A stretch of 64,000 nt of DNA, taken from the NCBI RefSeq assembly GCF_049319665.1, contig NZ_JBMOUD010000002.1:124001-188000 (forward strand), in the 5' to 3' direction. The position numbers and the translations under genes were made by a program. The notes beneath the pieces are model-generated. The model had not been told where the DNA came from and made no database searches. It saw nothing but the letters and a program-made list of their open reading frames with translations. The stretch comes from JBMOUD01 sp049319665 (GTDB taxonomy: Bacteria; Pseudomonadota; Gammaproteobacteria; Enterobacterales; Enterobacteriaceae). How positions within the stretch are numbered: the stretch's first letter is position 1; each line of letters begins with the position of its first letter. This document shows, in pieces, positions 7,257 to 16,097 of the stretch.

Positions 7257-9212
7257 CTAGAAGGTTTCCCAGTTGTTATCACTTTTCGCCGTTACCTGTT
7301 GTGAACGCGGGGTAAAGGTTGACGTTTTCACGCTTGGCGGCATCAATTGACCCGATTTATTGCTGGTCTCATTGGCGGAAAGACGGAACGCTTCGACAGC
7401 TTGTGTCAAAATCGTTGCCTGATCTTCTAGCGAATCAGCGGCAGCAGCTGATTGCTCAACCAACGCGGCGTTTTGCTGTGTGGTGCTATCCATCTCGACA
7501 ATCGCCTGAGAAATCTGAGTGATCCCACGGCTTTGTTCATCGGAAGCTGAAGCAATCTCGCCCATAATATCACGCACGTTGGTCACCGATTTCACGATGT
7601 CTTGCATGGTATTACCGGTATTCTCTACCAATTTAGCGCCACTCTTCACGCGATCGACTGATTCAGCAATCAGACCTTCAATTTCTTTCGCGGCTTGCGC
7701 ACTGCGCTGCGCCAGACTGCGTACTTCGCTGGCAACGACCGAGAAGCCACGTCCTTGCTCACCGGCTCGTGCCGCTTCAACCGCCGCATTCAGCGCCAGG
7801 ATATTGGTCTGGAAAGCGATACCGTTAATTACAGACGTGATTTCAGCAATGCGTTTCGAACTATTAGAAATCTGCTCCATTGTCGCGACGACATCGTTCA
7901 CCTGCTTGCCACCAACTTGCGCCGTTTGCGAAGCTTCAGAAGCCAGTTTGCTCGCGTGATGGGCGTTATCGGCATTCTGTTTCACCGTTGAGCTGAGCTG
8001 TTCCATGCTGGCGGCAGTCTCTTCAACGGCAGCAGCCTGTTGCTCAGTACGTGAGGACAAGTCAGTGTTACCGGCGGAGATTTCAGCGGCAGCGTGGGAA
8101 ACCTGGCTGACACCCAAACGGATTTCGCCGATCATATTACGCAGATTGTCACTCATATTGGCGACAGCATTCATTAACTGCCCCAGCTCATCGGTACGCG
8201 GTGTGGTCTGGATACCGGTCAGATCACCTTTAGCGATGCGCTCTGCGCTGACCAACGTGGTATTCAGTGGGCGAGTAATCTGACGGCTAATCCACCAGGA
8301 AATCAGTACGCCAAGCAGCAATACCACCACCGTTGCGATAGCCAGAACCAGCTGACCGCGTTTTACACCTTGGCTCATACCGCTAAGTTGCTGGCTGGCA
8401 ATATCAATGACGACTTTGCTGGTTACTGCGGCTTTAGAAGAGAGTGACTCGGACGCTTTTTTCTCATCGTCGTAAGCATTCAGATAGCCGACAACGCGGT
8501 CTTTATAGGTGGTTAGTGCTGAGATCAGCGGCGCGAGTACAGCTTGTTGCTCAGGCAAGAGTAGCGCATTCAGGTTTTTGGCTTCATCCTGCGTTTCTTG
8601 AACGGCTTTTAATAGACTGTCTTCAGAGGCCCGGTCTTTGCTAAGCAAGAGCCCTCTTACGCTATAACGAATATTAATGGTCTTATTGATGACTTCTGCC
8701 AACAAGAGGCGAACAGCGGGATCGGCATTATTAACCTTCAGCTGTTGTTGCAGGTTTTCAATCGCCACTTGTGAGTCGCCCAAATTCCAGCTGGCGCGGA
8801 CGGCATCTTTGGTGGCAACTTTTTCTTTAAATTCTTCGACTGCCTGGTTGTAGCTCGCAACATATTGCGGAATTTTATCAATATTACTGAGCTGATCGCC
8901 CCAGTCTACCTGGCTCTTTGAGTTTTCAGCGATAGTCTGCAACTCATTCATTTTTTCTTGGTTCTTCTGCAGGTACTCTGGGTTATAGCTCTGTTGGTAA
9001 AGCACGCGGTTTACTCGGGCTTCTTCAAGAGCAACCGACATTTTGTTGGTAATTCTGACTCGGTCTGCTCTCTGGCTGACATCTTTGAATTCCAATAGGC
9101 TGGTGATAGCAATAGCGACGAGCATCACTAAAACAAAACCAAATCCTAGCCCCAGCTTTTTACCCACTCTGAGGTTATCGATCCGCTGAGATAGTGTGGT
9201 TCCATTACTCAT
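7257..9212 (-). CDS. Methyl-accepting chemotaxis protein with HBM-type sensor
   Basis: A 651-aa transmembrane chemoreceptor. TM1 is at about residues 20-40. A roughly 245-residue helical periplasmic domain resembling the helical bimodular (HBM) sensor follows, then TM2 at about 286-308 and a HAMP domain beginning RQITRPLNTTL. The long cytoplasmic coiled coil ends in the conserved tip EQGRGFSVVASEVRSLAQRS, which contacts CheW and CheA. The last five residues are NWETF, the pentapeptide that docks CheR and CheB in Tar and Tsr, so this is probably an abundant self-adapting receptor. The ligand is unknown; HBM receptors in other bacteria sense organic acids. No neighbour hints at a ligand. Confidence 0.93.
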   Translation of the reverse strand: MSNGTTLSQRIDNLRVGKKLGLGFGFVLVMLVAIAITSLLEFKDVSQRADRVRITNKMSVALEEARVNRVLYQQSYNPEYLQKNQEKMNELQTIAENSKSQVDWGDQLSNIDKIPQYVASYNQAVEEFKEKVATKDAVRASWNLGDSQVAIENLQQQLKVNNADPAVRLLLAEVINKTINIRYSVRGLLLSKDRASEDSLLKAVQETQDEAKNLNALLLPEQQAVLAPLISALTTYKDRVVGYLNAYDDEKKASESLSSKAAVTSKVVIDIASQQLSGMSQGVKRGQLVLAIATVVVLLLGVLISWWISRQITRPLNTTLVSAERIAKGDLTGIQTTPRTDELGQLMNAVANMSDNLRNMIGEIRLGVSQVSHAAAEISAGNTDLSSRTEQQAAAVEETAASMEQLSSTVKQNADNAHHASKLASEASQTAQVGGKQVNDVVATMEQISNSSKRIAEITSVINGIAFQTNILALNAAVEAARAGEQGRGFSVVASEVRSLAQRSAQAAKEIEGLIAESVDRVKSGAKLVENTGNTMQDIVKSVTNVRDIMGEIASASDEQSRGITQISQAIVEMDSTTQQNAALVEQSAAAADSLEDQATILTQAVEAFRLSANETSNKSGQLMPPSVKTSTFTPRSQQVTAKSDNNWETF

Positions 9213-9388
9213 ACTTTTTCTCCTTGGGTTATGGATATGGACGCGGGCGTGGGGGGAAATGACAAGCGAGATCTTGACCAGCCAGATATCGGTAAGAAAG
9301 GGGGAAAACTTTAGAGATGGGGGAGAATTTATTTGATTTTTGAGAAGAAAATGATGTTTTTAAGACTAGAAACAAGATGATAGAGAAA

Positions 9389-9420
9389 TAAAAAAACCGG
9401 CACAGCATGCTGTGCCGGTT
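9389..9420 (-). terminator. sodA terminator
   Basis: Perfect 26-bp palindrome (9395-9420, arm AACCGGCACAGCA) followed in the minus direction by a T-run (AAAAAA on the plus strand), 37 bp after the sodA stop. Classic intrinsic terminator. Confidence 0.92.
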
Positions 9421-9456
9421 GAATAATCAACCCCCGAAACAGGGGTTAATAGATCA

Positions 9457-10080
9457 TTACTTAGCGTCTGCCAGGCGTTTTGCTGCTTCGTCCCAGTTCA
9501 CAACGTCCCAGAATGCTTTGATGTAGTCAGGGCGTTTGTTCTGGTATTTCAGGTAGTAAGCGTGTTCCCAAACGTCCAGAGCCACCAGCGGGTGACCAGA
9601 AACGCCAGACACAGCTTCACCCATCAGCGGGCTATCTTGGTTAGCAGTAGATACAACAGCCAGTTTGCCGTCAGCTTTCAGAACCAGCCAAGCCCAGCCA
9701 GAACCGAAACGGGTAGCTGCTGCTTTTTCAAAGGTTTCTTTGAAAGCGTCAACGCTGCCGAAATCGCGCTCGATAGCCGCTTTCAGTTCGCCCTGCAGGG
9801 TGGTGCCGGTTTTCAGGCCTTTCCAGAACAGGCTGTGGTTAGCGTGGCCGCCAGCGTTATTACGCAGAGCAACTTTCTTATCAGCCGGTACTTTGTCCAG
9901 ATTAGCGATCAGTTCTTCAACAGACAGCTTAGCCAGCTCAGGCAGGCTTTCCAACGCAGCATTGGCGTTGTTTACATAAGCTTGGTGGTGTTTGCTGTGA
10001 TGGATTTCCATCGTTTGCTTATCGAAATGTGGTTCGAGGGCATCGTAAGCGTAAGGCAGGGATGGCAGTGAATAACTCAT
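9457..10080 (-). CDS. sodA: Superoxide dismutase [Mn]
   Basis: Cytosolic Mn-dependent dismutation of superoxide to peroxide and oxygen. The protein is 207 aa (E. coli SodA is 206). The metal ligands are visible: His27, His82 in GGHANHSLFW, and the Asp/His pair in DVWEHAYYLKYQN. The GG and QDSPL signatures favour manganese over iron. The frame extends 11 codons upstream, but ATG 10080 has a GGAG ribosome site and the family N-terminus MSYSLPSLPYAYDALEPHFD. It is transcribed alone between a palindromic terminator and a control region with a probable Fur box. Confidence 0.98.
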   Translation of the reverse strand: MSYSLPSLPYAYDALEPHFDKQTMEIHHSKHHQAYVNNANAALESLPELAKLSVEELIANLDKVPADKKVALRNNAGGHANHSLFWKGLKTGTTLQGELKAAIERDFGSVDAFKETFEKAAATRFGSGWAWLVLKADGKLAVVSTANQDSPLMGEAVSGVSGHPLVALDVWEHAYYLKYQNKRPDYIKAFWDVVNWDEAAKRLADAK

Positions 10081-10162
10081 GTTCATCATCTCCAGTTTAG
10101 TAAAGCGGTACAAACTAATGTGAGCACCGCGTAATCAATCGGATCATTATAGTTAATTAAAT

Positions 10163-10181
10163 GATATTGAAAATGTTTATC
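10163..10181. promoter_or_regulatory. Probable Fur box upstream of sodA
   Basis: GATATTGAAAATGTTTATC matches the 19-bp Fur consensus at 15 of 19 positions, about 83 bp upstream of the sodA ATG. Iron repression of sodA through Fur is established in E. coli. The match is seen; binding is inferred. Confidence 0.5.
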
Positions 10182-10250
10182 TATGCTCCACACTTGGTGT
10201 GGGTATTGTACGATCCAGTCTATAAGCGGCTTAGCGCAAGACATGCTAAC

Positions 10251-10334
10251 TATGTCTTAAAAAGTTCTATGTCTTAAAAAGTTCTATGTCTTAAAAAGTT
10301 CTATACGGTAAAAAGTTCTATGCTCTAAAAGCTC
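10251..10334. repeat. 17-bp tandem repeat, five units
   Basis: Three identical copies of TATGTCTTAAAAAGTTC (10251-10267, 10268-10284, 10285-10301) are followed by two degenerate copies (10302-10318, 10319-10334). The array lies in the gap between the sodA control region and the 3' end of fdhD. It carries no open frame of note and is not dyad-symmetric. Function unknown. Confidence 0.9.
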
Positions 10335-10433
10335 TCAACCACAGTAAAGCGTCTTAAGCGACAGTAAAAGGTTTTACGCCAAGAGTCGGAGGATTCCTGC
10401 AATTTATCACCGACGTCAAACTGCGGCGGGCAC

Positions 10434-11279
10434 TCAGCCTCGTAGTCGCTGTGGATGCGTATAAACCGTGGCACGTCCCGGCTTGCTGAATCCCACTAAG
10501 GTTAAATTACAACGTTCGGCCACTTCTACCGCCAGCGTTGTTGCCGCTGAGACAGCAAACAGAATTTCTACGCCACACATTGCCGCCTTCTGCACCATTT
10601 CATAACTTGCGCGACTGGAGACTAACGCTGCACCGGCTCGCCAATGCGGCTGTTTGCTACGTACACCGAGCAGCTTATCTAGTGCAACGTGACGGCCAAC
10701 GTCTTCACAGCCGTCTAAAAACTCCCCTTGTGGGCTCAACCAAGCGGCAGCATGAGTACAACCGGTAACCTGGCCGACGGCTTGTATGGTTTTAAGCTGA
10801 TTAAGCGCGTTGTCCAGATTGGCTAAATTAAAAGTTTGCGTAAAGGGCAAAGGTGTAAGAGGGCGAAACAAATCATCGAGTTGTTCGATGCCACAGACGC
10901 CACATCCCGTTCGTCCCGCCATCGCCCGGCGGCGCTCTTTCAAACCAGCAAAGCGGCGGTTCGATAGCTCTATATTGACTTCAATACCATGACAGTTGGA
11001 TGTCACGTCCATACCGTAAATTTCTTGTGCCGACTCGATAATCCCTTCCGAGAGTGAAAAGCCCAAGGCGAAAGCCTCGAGATCTTTTGGGGAGGCCATC
11101 ATCACGACATGCGAAATCCCATTGTAGACCAAGGCTACCGGCACTTCTTCAGCGAGCCAATCCTCTTCAGGTTGGCTTAAGTGTCCACGCTGCATCACTG
11201 GTTTACGCTGCGCTCCGATGATCTGAATCACTTTTTTGTCATCTTTTTTGCCAAATTCGTTTACTTGATGGACATCCAT
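10434..11279 (-). CDS. fdhD: Formate dehydrogenase accessory sulfurtransferase FdhD
   Basis: Moves sulfur from IscS to the bis-MGD molybdenum cofactor of formate dehydrogenases, which is needed for activity. The TGCGVCGIEQ loop holds the two cysteines of the sulfur-relay CxxC motif. The C-terminal ASYEMVQKAAMCGVEIL and GFSKPGRATVYTHP segments are family signatures. The open frame runs to 11435, but ATG 11279 gives 281 aa, near the 277 aa of E. coli FdhD; the extra N-terminal 52 codons are probably untranslated leader. It is divergent from fdoG, its client enzyme. Confidence 0.93.
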   Translation of the reverse strand: MDVHQVNEFGKKDDKKVIQIIGAQRKPVMQRGHLSQPEEDWLAEEVPVALVYNGISHVVMMASPKDLEAFALGFSLSEGIIESAQEIYGMDVTSNCHGIEVNIELSNRRFAGLKERRRAMAGRTGCGVCGIEQLDDLFRPLTPLPFTQTFNLANLDNALNQLKTIQAVGQVTGCTHAAAWLSPQGEFLDGCEDVGRHVALDKLLGVRSKQPHWRAGAALVSSRASYEMVQKAAMCGVEILFAVSAATTLAVEVAERCNLTLVGFSKPGRATVYTHPQRLRG

Positions 11280-11416
11280 TCGCAATAACCTTATAAACAT
11301 TCCGGCTATATTAGCCATACTAATTGTCTGGTAATTGGCACTTATTTTACCGCTTCCTCGTCTGATGGGGAAAGCATCAATTTGATTGCCACATGTCATT
11401 AATTGGTCGTCATAGC

Positions 11417-11457
11417 TTTGTTGTTTGATAACCATGGTTTTGTTGTTTGATAACCAT
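11417..11457. repeat. Two 19-bp direct repeats (22-bp period) upstream of fdoG
   Basis: TTTGTTGTTTGATAACCAT occurs twice, at 11417-11435 and 11439-11457, ending 48 bp before the fdoG ATG. It lies in the fdhD-fdoG divergent region, so it may be a duplicated regulatory site or slippage. No known regulator motif was recognised. Confidence 0.8.
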
Positions 11458-11505
11458 AGCTTTGCTTAGGGCAACACATTAATAAGTGATGGGAAGGAGT
11501 CTTTC

Positions 11506-14500
11506 ATGCAGGTCAGCAGAAGGCAGCTATTTAAAGTCTGCGCAGGTGGCTTGGCGGGCACAACCGCGGCCTTATTAGGATTTGCGCCAACATTGGCACT
11601 AGCGGAAACCCGCCAATATAAATTACTTCGTTCGCGAGAAATCCGTAATAACTGTACCTATTGCTCAGTTGGCTGCGGGATGCTGCTCTACAGCCAAGGG
11701 GATGGCGCCAAAAACGTCACTGAGAATATTTTTCATGTTGAAGGCGATGCGGATCACCCAGTTAGCCGTGGTTCTCTGTGCCCTAAAGGCGCGGGCGTAC
11801 TGGATTATATTCACAGTAAAGGTCGCCTGACCCATCCAGAATACCGTGCGCCAGGCTCCGATAAATGGCAGAAAATTAGCTGGGATGAGGCAATCTCCCG
11901 TATTGCTCGTCTGATGAAAGATGACCGTGATGCCAACTTTATTGAAAAAAACCAAAACAACGTCACGGTAAACCGCTGGCTGACCACCGGCATGCTGTGT
12001 TCATCAGCGGCCAGTAATGAAACAGGTCTATTGGATCAGAAATTTACGCGTGCGCTGGGCATGTTGGCTATCGACTGCCAGGCGCGTCTATGTCACGGCC
12101 CAACTGTAGCTGCCTTAGCGCCAACCTTCGGGCGTGGTGCGATGACCAACCACTGGGTTGATATTAAAAATGCCAACGTCATCTTAATTATGGGGGGCAA
12201 TGCGGCAGAAGCGCATCCAGTGGGCTTTAAATGGGTGATTGAAGCCAAAACCCGTAACAATGCCAAAGTCATTGTTGTCGACCCACGCTTTAACCGTAGC
12301 GCCGCGGTCGCCGATATTTATGCGCCGATCCGCGCCGGTTCCGATACTGTTTTCCTGCTGGGCATGATCAACTATCTGATCACTCATGACAAAATCCAGC
12401 ACGACTATGTCCGCGAATATACTAACGCCAGCCTGCTGGTGCGCGATGATTTCACCTTCAACGATGGCCTGTTCAGCGGCTACGACGCCGCTAAAAAAAC
12501 CTATAACAAAGAGAGCTGGCACTATCAGCTTGATGAAAAAGGTTTCGCCAAACGCGATACGACGTTACAGCACCCGCGCTGTGTATGGAACTTACTGAAA
12601 CAGCACGTTTCCCGCTATACGCCGGAAATGGTCGAGCGGCTGTGCGGCACCTCAAAAGAAGATTTCCTGCTAATAAGCGCTACCCTGGCTGACACCTCGG
12701 TGCCGGACAGAACCTCGACAATTTTGTATGCGCTGGGCTGGACCCATCACACCGGTGGCGCGCAAATGATCCGCTGTGCGGCGATGATTCAACTGTTGCT
12801 CGGAAACATCGGTATGCCGGGTGGCGGCGTTAACGCCCTGCGCGGTCACTCGAATATTCAGGGATATACCGACCTTGGCCTGTTGTCGCTGAACTTACCG
12901 GGCTATATCGGTTTACCTTCGGAGAAACAAACCAATCTGACCGATTATCTGCAACAAATTACCCCGGCTCCGCTGGTAGAAGGTCAGGTGAACTTCTGGA
13001 AAAACACGCCGAATTTCTTTGTCAGCATGATGAAAAGTTTCTGGGGCGAGCATGCACAAGCCAGCAACGACTGGGGCTTCGATTGGTTGCCGAAATGGGA
13101 TAAAAGCTACGATCTGCTGCAACAAGTTGAGTTAATGGTGGCAGGCAAGCTAAACGGCTATATCGTGCAAGGCTTCAACCCATTGGCGGCTTTTCCAGAT
13201 AAAAACAAAGCCTCACGCGCCTTTTCTAACCTGAAGTACATGGTGGTTATCGACCCGTTGGTCACCGAGTCTTCCAACTTTTGGCAGAATCATGGTGAGA
13301 TGAATGACGTTAACACCTCGGAGATTCAAACCGAAGTCTTCCGCCTGCCGTCATCCTGTTTTGCCGAAGAAAATGGCTCAATCGTTAACTCTGGCCGCTG
13401 GCTGCAATGGCATTTCCAGGCTGCGGAGCCGCCGGGGGAAGCTTTGCATGACGGTAAAATTATCGCCCGTTTATTTATGAAACTTCGCGAGCTTTACCGC
13501 CAGGAAGGCGGGGCGAATCCTTTACCGGTGCTGAATATGGCGTGGGATTATCATGACCCACTCGATCCGCTACCAGAGGAGATCGCCCGGGAAGCTAACG
13601 GCAAAGCCTTGGCAGATATCCATGATGAGCAAGGCAACCTGCTGGCGAAAAAAGGCCAGCAACTCTCGACCTTCGCCCATCTTAAAAATGACGGTTCGAC
13701 CGCCAGCTTCTGCTGGATTTACGCCGGAAGCTGGACCGAAGCGGGCAACCAGATGGCGCGCCGTGATAACGCCGATCCCTCCGGCCTTGGTTGCACCTCC
13801 GGCTGGGCCTGGTCGTGGCCGCTTAATCGCCGCATCTTATATAACCGCGCTTCGGTTGATCCGCAGGGCAAACCCTGGGATGCAAAACGCGAAATCATTC
13901 GCTGGGATGGCGAAAAGTGGGCGGGTTTTGACGTTGCTGATTATAGTCAGGCAGCGCCCGGCACTGGCGTTGGTCCGTTTATCATGCAGCAGGAAGGCGT
14001 TGGCCGCCTGTTTGCGATAGATAAAATGGCCGAAGGCCCTTTCCCCGAGCATTACGAACCGATTGAATCGCCGATTGGTACTAACCCGTTGCATCCGAAT
14101 GTGGTGCATAACCCGGTGGCGCGTATTTTTGCCCGCGACTTACCCAATATGGGGACAGCACAAGAGTTCCCGCATGTTGCCACTACCTATGCGATCACCG
14201 AACTATTCCGCCACTGGACGAAACATGCGTTGCTTAATGCCATTGCGCAGCCAGAGCAATTTGTCGAGATCGGCGAAGCGCTGGCCGCCGCAAAAAATAT
14301 CGCACAGGGCGACAGCGTCAGAGTCTCCTCCAAACGTGGATTTATTCTGGCGAAAGCGGTGGTCACTAAACGTATTCGTTCGCTGACTATTGACGGCAAA
14401 CGGGTGGAAACCATCGGTATTCCTTGTCACTGGGGCTTTGAGGGCGCAACGCGTAAAGGCTTCTTAGCCAATACATTGACGCCATCGGTCGGTGATGCAA

Positions 14501-14553
14501 ACTCACAAACGCCAGAGTTCAAAGCGTTTTTGGTTAACGTGGAAAAGGTGTAA
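11506..14553 (+). CDS. fdoG: Formate dehydrogenase-O major subunit, cysteine form
   Basis: Periplasmic catalytic subunit that oxidises formate to CO2 and passes electrons through FdoH and FdoI to quinone. It has a Tat signal (SRRQLFK, then hydrophobic, ALA at about residue 33). The [4Fe-4S] ligands are Cys50, Cys53 and Cys57 in NNCTYCSVGC plus a Cys in SLCPKGAG near 92, followed by the bis-MGD domains. The length of 1015 aa matches FdnG/FdoG. The residue aligned with E. coli Sec196 is Cys, encoded by TGT at 12091-12093 in ARLCHGPTVA, so no UGA readthrough is needed. The next residue, His197, is kept. First gene of a coupled operon with fdoH, fdoI and fdhE. Confidence 0.95.
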   Translation: MQVSRRQLFKVCAGGLAGTTAALLGFAPTLALAETRQYKLLRSREIRNNCTYCSVGCGMLLYSQGDGAKNVTENIFHVEGDADHPVSRGSLCPKGAGVLDYIHSKGRLTHPEYRAPGSDKWQKISWDEAISRIARLMKDDRDANFIEKNQNNVTVNRWLTTGMLCSSAASNETGLLDQKFTRALGMLAIDCQARLCHGPTVAALAPTFGRGAMTNHWVDIKNANVILIMGGNAAEAHPVGFKWVIEAKTRNNAKVIVVDPRFNRSAAVADIYAPIRAGSDTVFLLGMINYLITHDKIQHDYVREYTNASLLVRDDFTFNDGLFSGYDAAKKTYNKESWHYQLDEKGFAKRDTTLQHPRCVWNLLKQHVSRYTPEMVERLCGTSKEDFLLISATLADTSVPDRTSTILYALGWTHHTGGAQMIRCAAMIQLLLGNIGMPGGGVNALRGHSNIQGYTDLGLLSLNLPGYIGLPSEKQTNLTDYLQQITPAPLVEGQVNFWKNTPNFFVSMMKSFWGEHAQASNDWGFDWLPKWDKSYDLLQQVELMVAGKLNGYIVQGFNPLAAFPDKNKASRAFSNLKYMVVIDPLVTESSNFWQNHGEMNDVNTSEIQTEVFRLPSSCFAEENGSIVNSGRWLQWHFQAAEPPGEALHDGKIIARLFMKLRELYRQEGGANPLPVLNMAWDYHDPLDPLPEEIAREANGKALADIHDEQGNLLAKKGQQLSTFAHLKNDGSTASFCWIYAGSWTEAGNQMARRDNADPSGLGCTSGWAWSWPLNRRILYNRASVDPQGKPWDAKREIIRWDGEKWAGFDVADYSQAAPGTGVGPFIMQQEGVGRLFAIDKMAEGPFPEHYEPIESPIGTNPLHPNVVHNPVARIFARDLPNMGTAQEFPHVATTYAITELFRHWTKHALLNAIAQPEQFVEIGEALAAAKNIAQGDSVRVSSKRGFILAKAVVTKRIRSLTIDGKRVETIGIPCHWGFEGATRKGFLANTLTPSVGDANSQTPEFKAFLVNVEKV

Positions 14554-14565
14554 CGGAGACGAATT

Positions 14566-15453
14566 ATGGCAATGCAATCTCAGGACATACTTCGTAAGTC
14601 CGCCACTAACGGATTCACGCCCGCGCCACGCGCTCGGGATCATCAGCAGGAAGTCGCCAAGCTCATTGATGTTACTACCTGCATCGGCTGTAAAGGCTGC
14701 CAGGTCGCCTGCTCCGAATGGAATGACCTGCGTGATGAAGTCGGATATAACACTGGCGTTTACGACAACCCGATGGATCTAAGCGCTAAGTCTTGGACGG
14801 TAATGCGTTTTTCGGAAGTTGAAGAAAACGGCAAGCTGGAATGGCTGATCCGCAAAGACGGCTGCATGCACTGCGCTGACCCGGGCTGCTTAAAAGCCTG
14901 CCCATCGGAAGGTGCCATCCTTCAATACGCCAACGGCATTGTCGATTTCCAGTCGGAACACTGCATCGGCTGTGGTTACTGTATTGCCGGTTGCCCATTC
15001 AACGTGCCGCGGATTAATAAACAGGATAATCGTGCCTACAAATGCACACTCTGTGTCGATCGCGTTAGCGTTGGACAGGAGCCGGCCTGCGTCAAAACCT
15101 GCCCGACGGGGGCGATTCATTTTGGCTCGAAACAGGCGATGAAAGATTTAGCGGCTGAACGCGTAAGCGAGTTGCAAAGCCGAGGTTTTGAGCAAGCCGG
15201 ATTATATGACCCGCAAGGCGTTGGCGGCACGCACGTGATGTACGTGCTGCACCACGCGGATAAACCTGCGTTGTACCACGGTTTACCCGCTGATCCCGCC
15301 ATCAGCGCCGGGGTGACGTTCTGGAAGGGCGTGTGGAAACCGTTGGCGGCCGTTGGCTTTGCGGCCAGTTTTGCCGCCATGCTGTTCCACTATGTGGGCG
15401 TCGGGCCAAATCGGGTAGAAGAAGAGGAACATGATGAGGAGAAGCAGCCATGA
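14566..15453 (+). CDS. fdoH: Formate dehydrogenase-O iron-sulfur subunit
   Basis: Electron-transfer subunit with four [4Fe-4S] clusters between FdoG and the cytochrome. Four ferredoxin-type cysteine groups are visible: CIGCKGCQVACSEW, CMHCADPGCLKACP, CIGCGYCIAGCPF and CTLCVDRVSVGQEPACVKTCP. A single transmembrane helix near residues 255-280 (AAVGFAASFAAMLFHYVGVG) anchors it to the inner membrane, facing the periplasm. It has 295 aa, near the 300 aa of the E. coli protein. It starts 12 bp after fdoG behind CGGAG, and its stop overlaps the fdoI start as ATGA. It has no signal peptide and is probably exported with FdoG by Tat. Confidence 0.96.
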   Translation: MAMQSQDILRKSATNGFTPAPRARDHQQEVAKLIDVTTCIGCKGCQVACSEWNDLRDEVGYNTGVYDNPMDLSAKSWTVMRFSEVEENGKLEWLIRKDGCMHCADPGCLKACPSEGAILQYANGIVDFQSEHCIGCGYCIAGCPFNVPRINKQDNRAYKCTLCVDRVSVGQEPACVKTCPTGAIHFGSKQAMKDLAAERVSELQSRGFEQAGLYDPQGVGGTHVMYVLHHADKPALYHGLPADPAISAGVTFWKGVWKPLAAVGFAASFAAMLFHYVGVGPNRVEEEEHDEEKQP

Positions 15454-16097
15454 AAAAGGACAAGCGTATTCAGCGCTATAGCGCGCCAGAACGGCTTAAC
15501 CACTGGGTGGTGGCATTCTGCTTTGTGACGGTGGCGATTAGCGGACTGGGATTCTTTTTCCCCTCTTTCAACTGGCTGATGAATATTTTCGGTACGCCGC
15601 AGATGGCGCGCATTCTGCACCCGTTTTTCGGCGTGGTGATGTTTGTCTCCTTTATCGGCATGTTCTTACGCTATTGGCATCACAATTTGCTGAATAAAGA
15701 CGATATGTTGTGGGCGAAAAATATTCATAAAATCGCCATGAATCATGAAGTTGGTGATACAGGTCGTTATAACTTCGGCCAAAAATTTGTCTTCTGGGCG
15801 GCGATCGTCAGCCTGCTGCTGTTGCTGGCTAGCGGCGTCGTTATCTGGCGCCCGTGGTTTGCCGACTACTTCTCTATTCCATTGATTCGTTTAGCTTTGG
15901 TCGTCCACTCGGTCTCGGCAGTGGCACTGATTTTGGTGATTATGGTGCATGTCTATGCCGCACTGTGGGTGAAAGGCACGATAACAGCCATGGTTGAGGG
16001 GTGGGTCACCACCGCCTGGGCGAAAAAACACCATCCGCGCTGGTATCGTGCAGTACGTGATGAGCAGTTGAAAAAAGAACAAAGGAAAGCCGGATGA
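15450..16097 (+). CDS. fdoI: Formate dehydrogenase-O cytochrome b556 subunit
   Basis: A 215-aa inner-membrane diheme cytochrome b that receives electrons from FdoH and reduces quinone. Four hydrophobic helices are visible. Candidate heme-ligand histidines lie in RLNHWVVAFC, RILHPFFGVV and LVVHSVSAVALILVIMVHVYAALW, as in FdnI/FdoI. ATGA overlaps join it to fdoH upstream and fdhE downstream, so the operon is translationally coupled. Confidence 0.95.
   Translation: MKKDKRIQRYSAPERLNHWVVAFCFVTVAISGLGFFFPSFNWLMNIFGTPQMARILHPFFGVVMFVSFIGMFLRYWHHNLLNKDDMLWAKNIHKIAMNHEVGDTGRYNFGQKFVFWAAIVSLLLLLASGVVIWRPWFADYFSIPLIRLALVVHSVSAVALILVIMVHVYAALWVKGTITAMVEGWVTTAWAKKHHPRWYRAVRDEQLKKEQRKAG

Noticed and set aside
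10251..10334. CRISPR-like array
   Set aside because: The 17-bp units are directly contiguous with no spacers, and no cas genes are near.
11280..11435. N-terminal extension of FdhD by 52 residues
   Set aside because: The extra part has no family counterpart and includes one of the direct repeats; ATG 11279 gives a normal-length protein.
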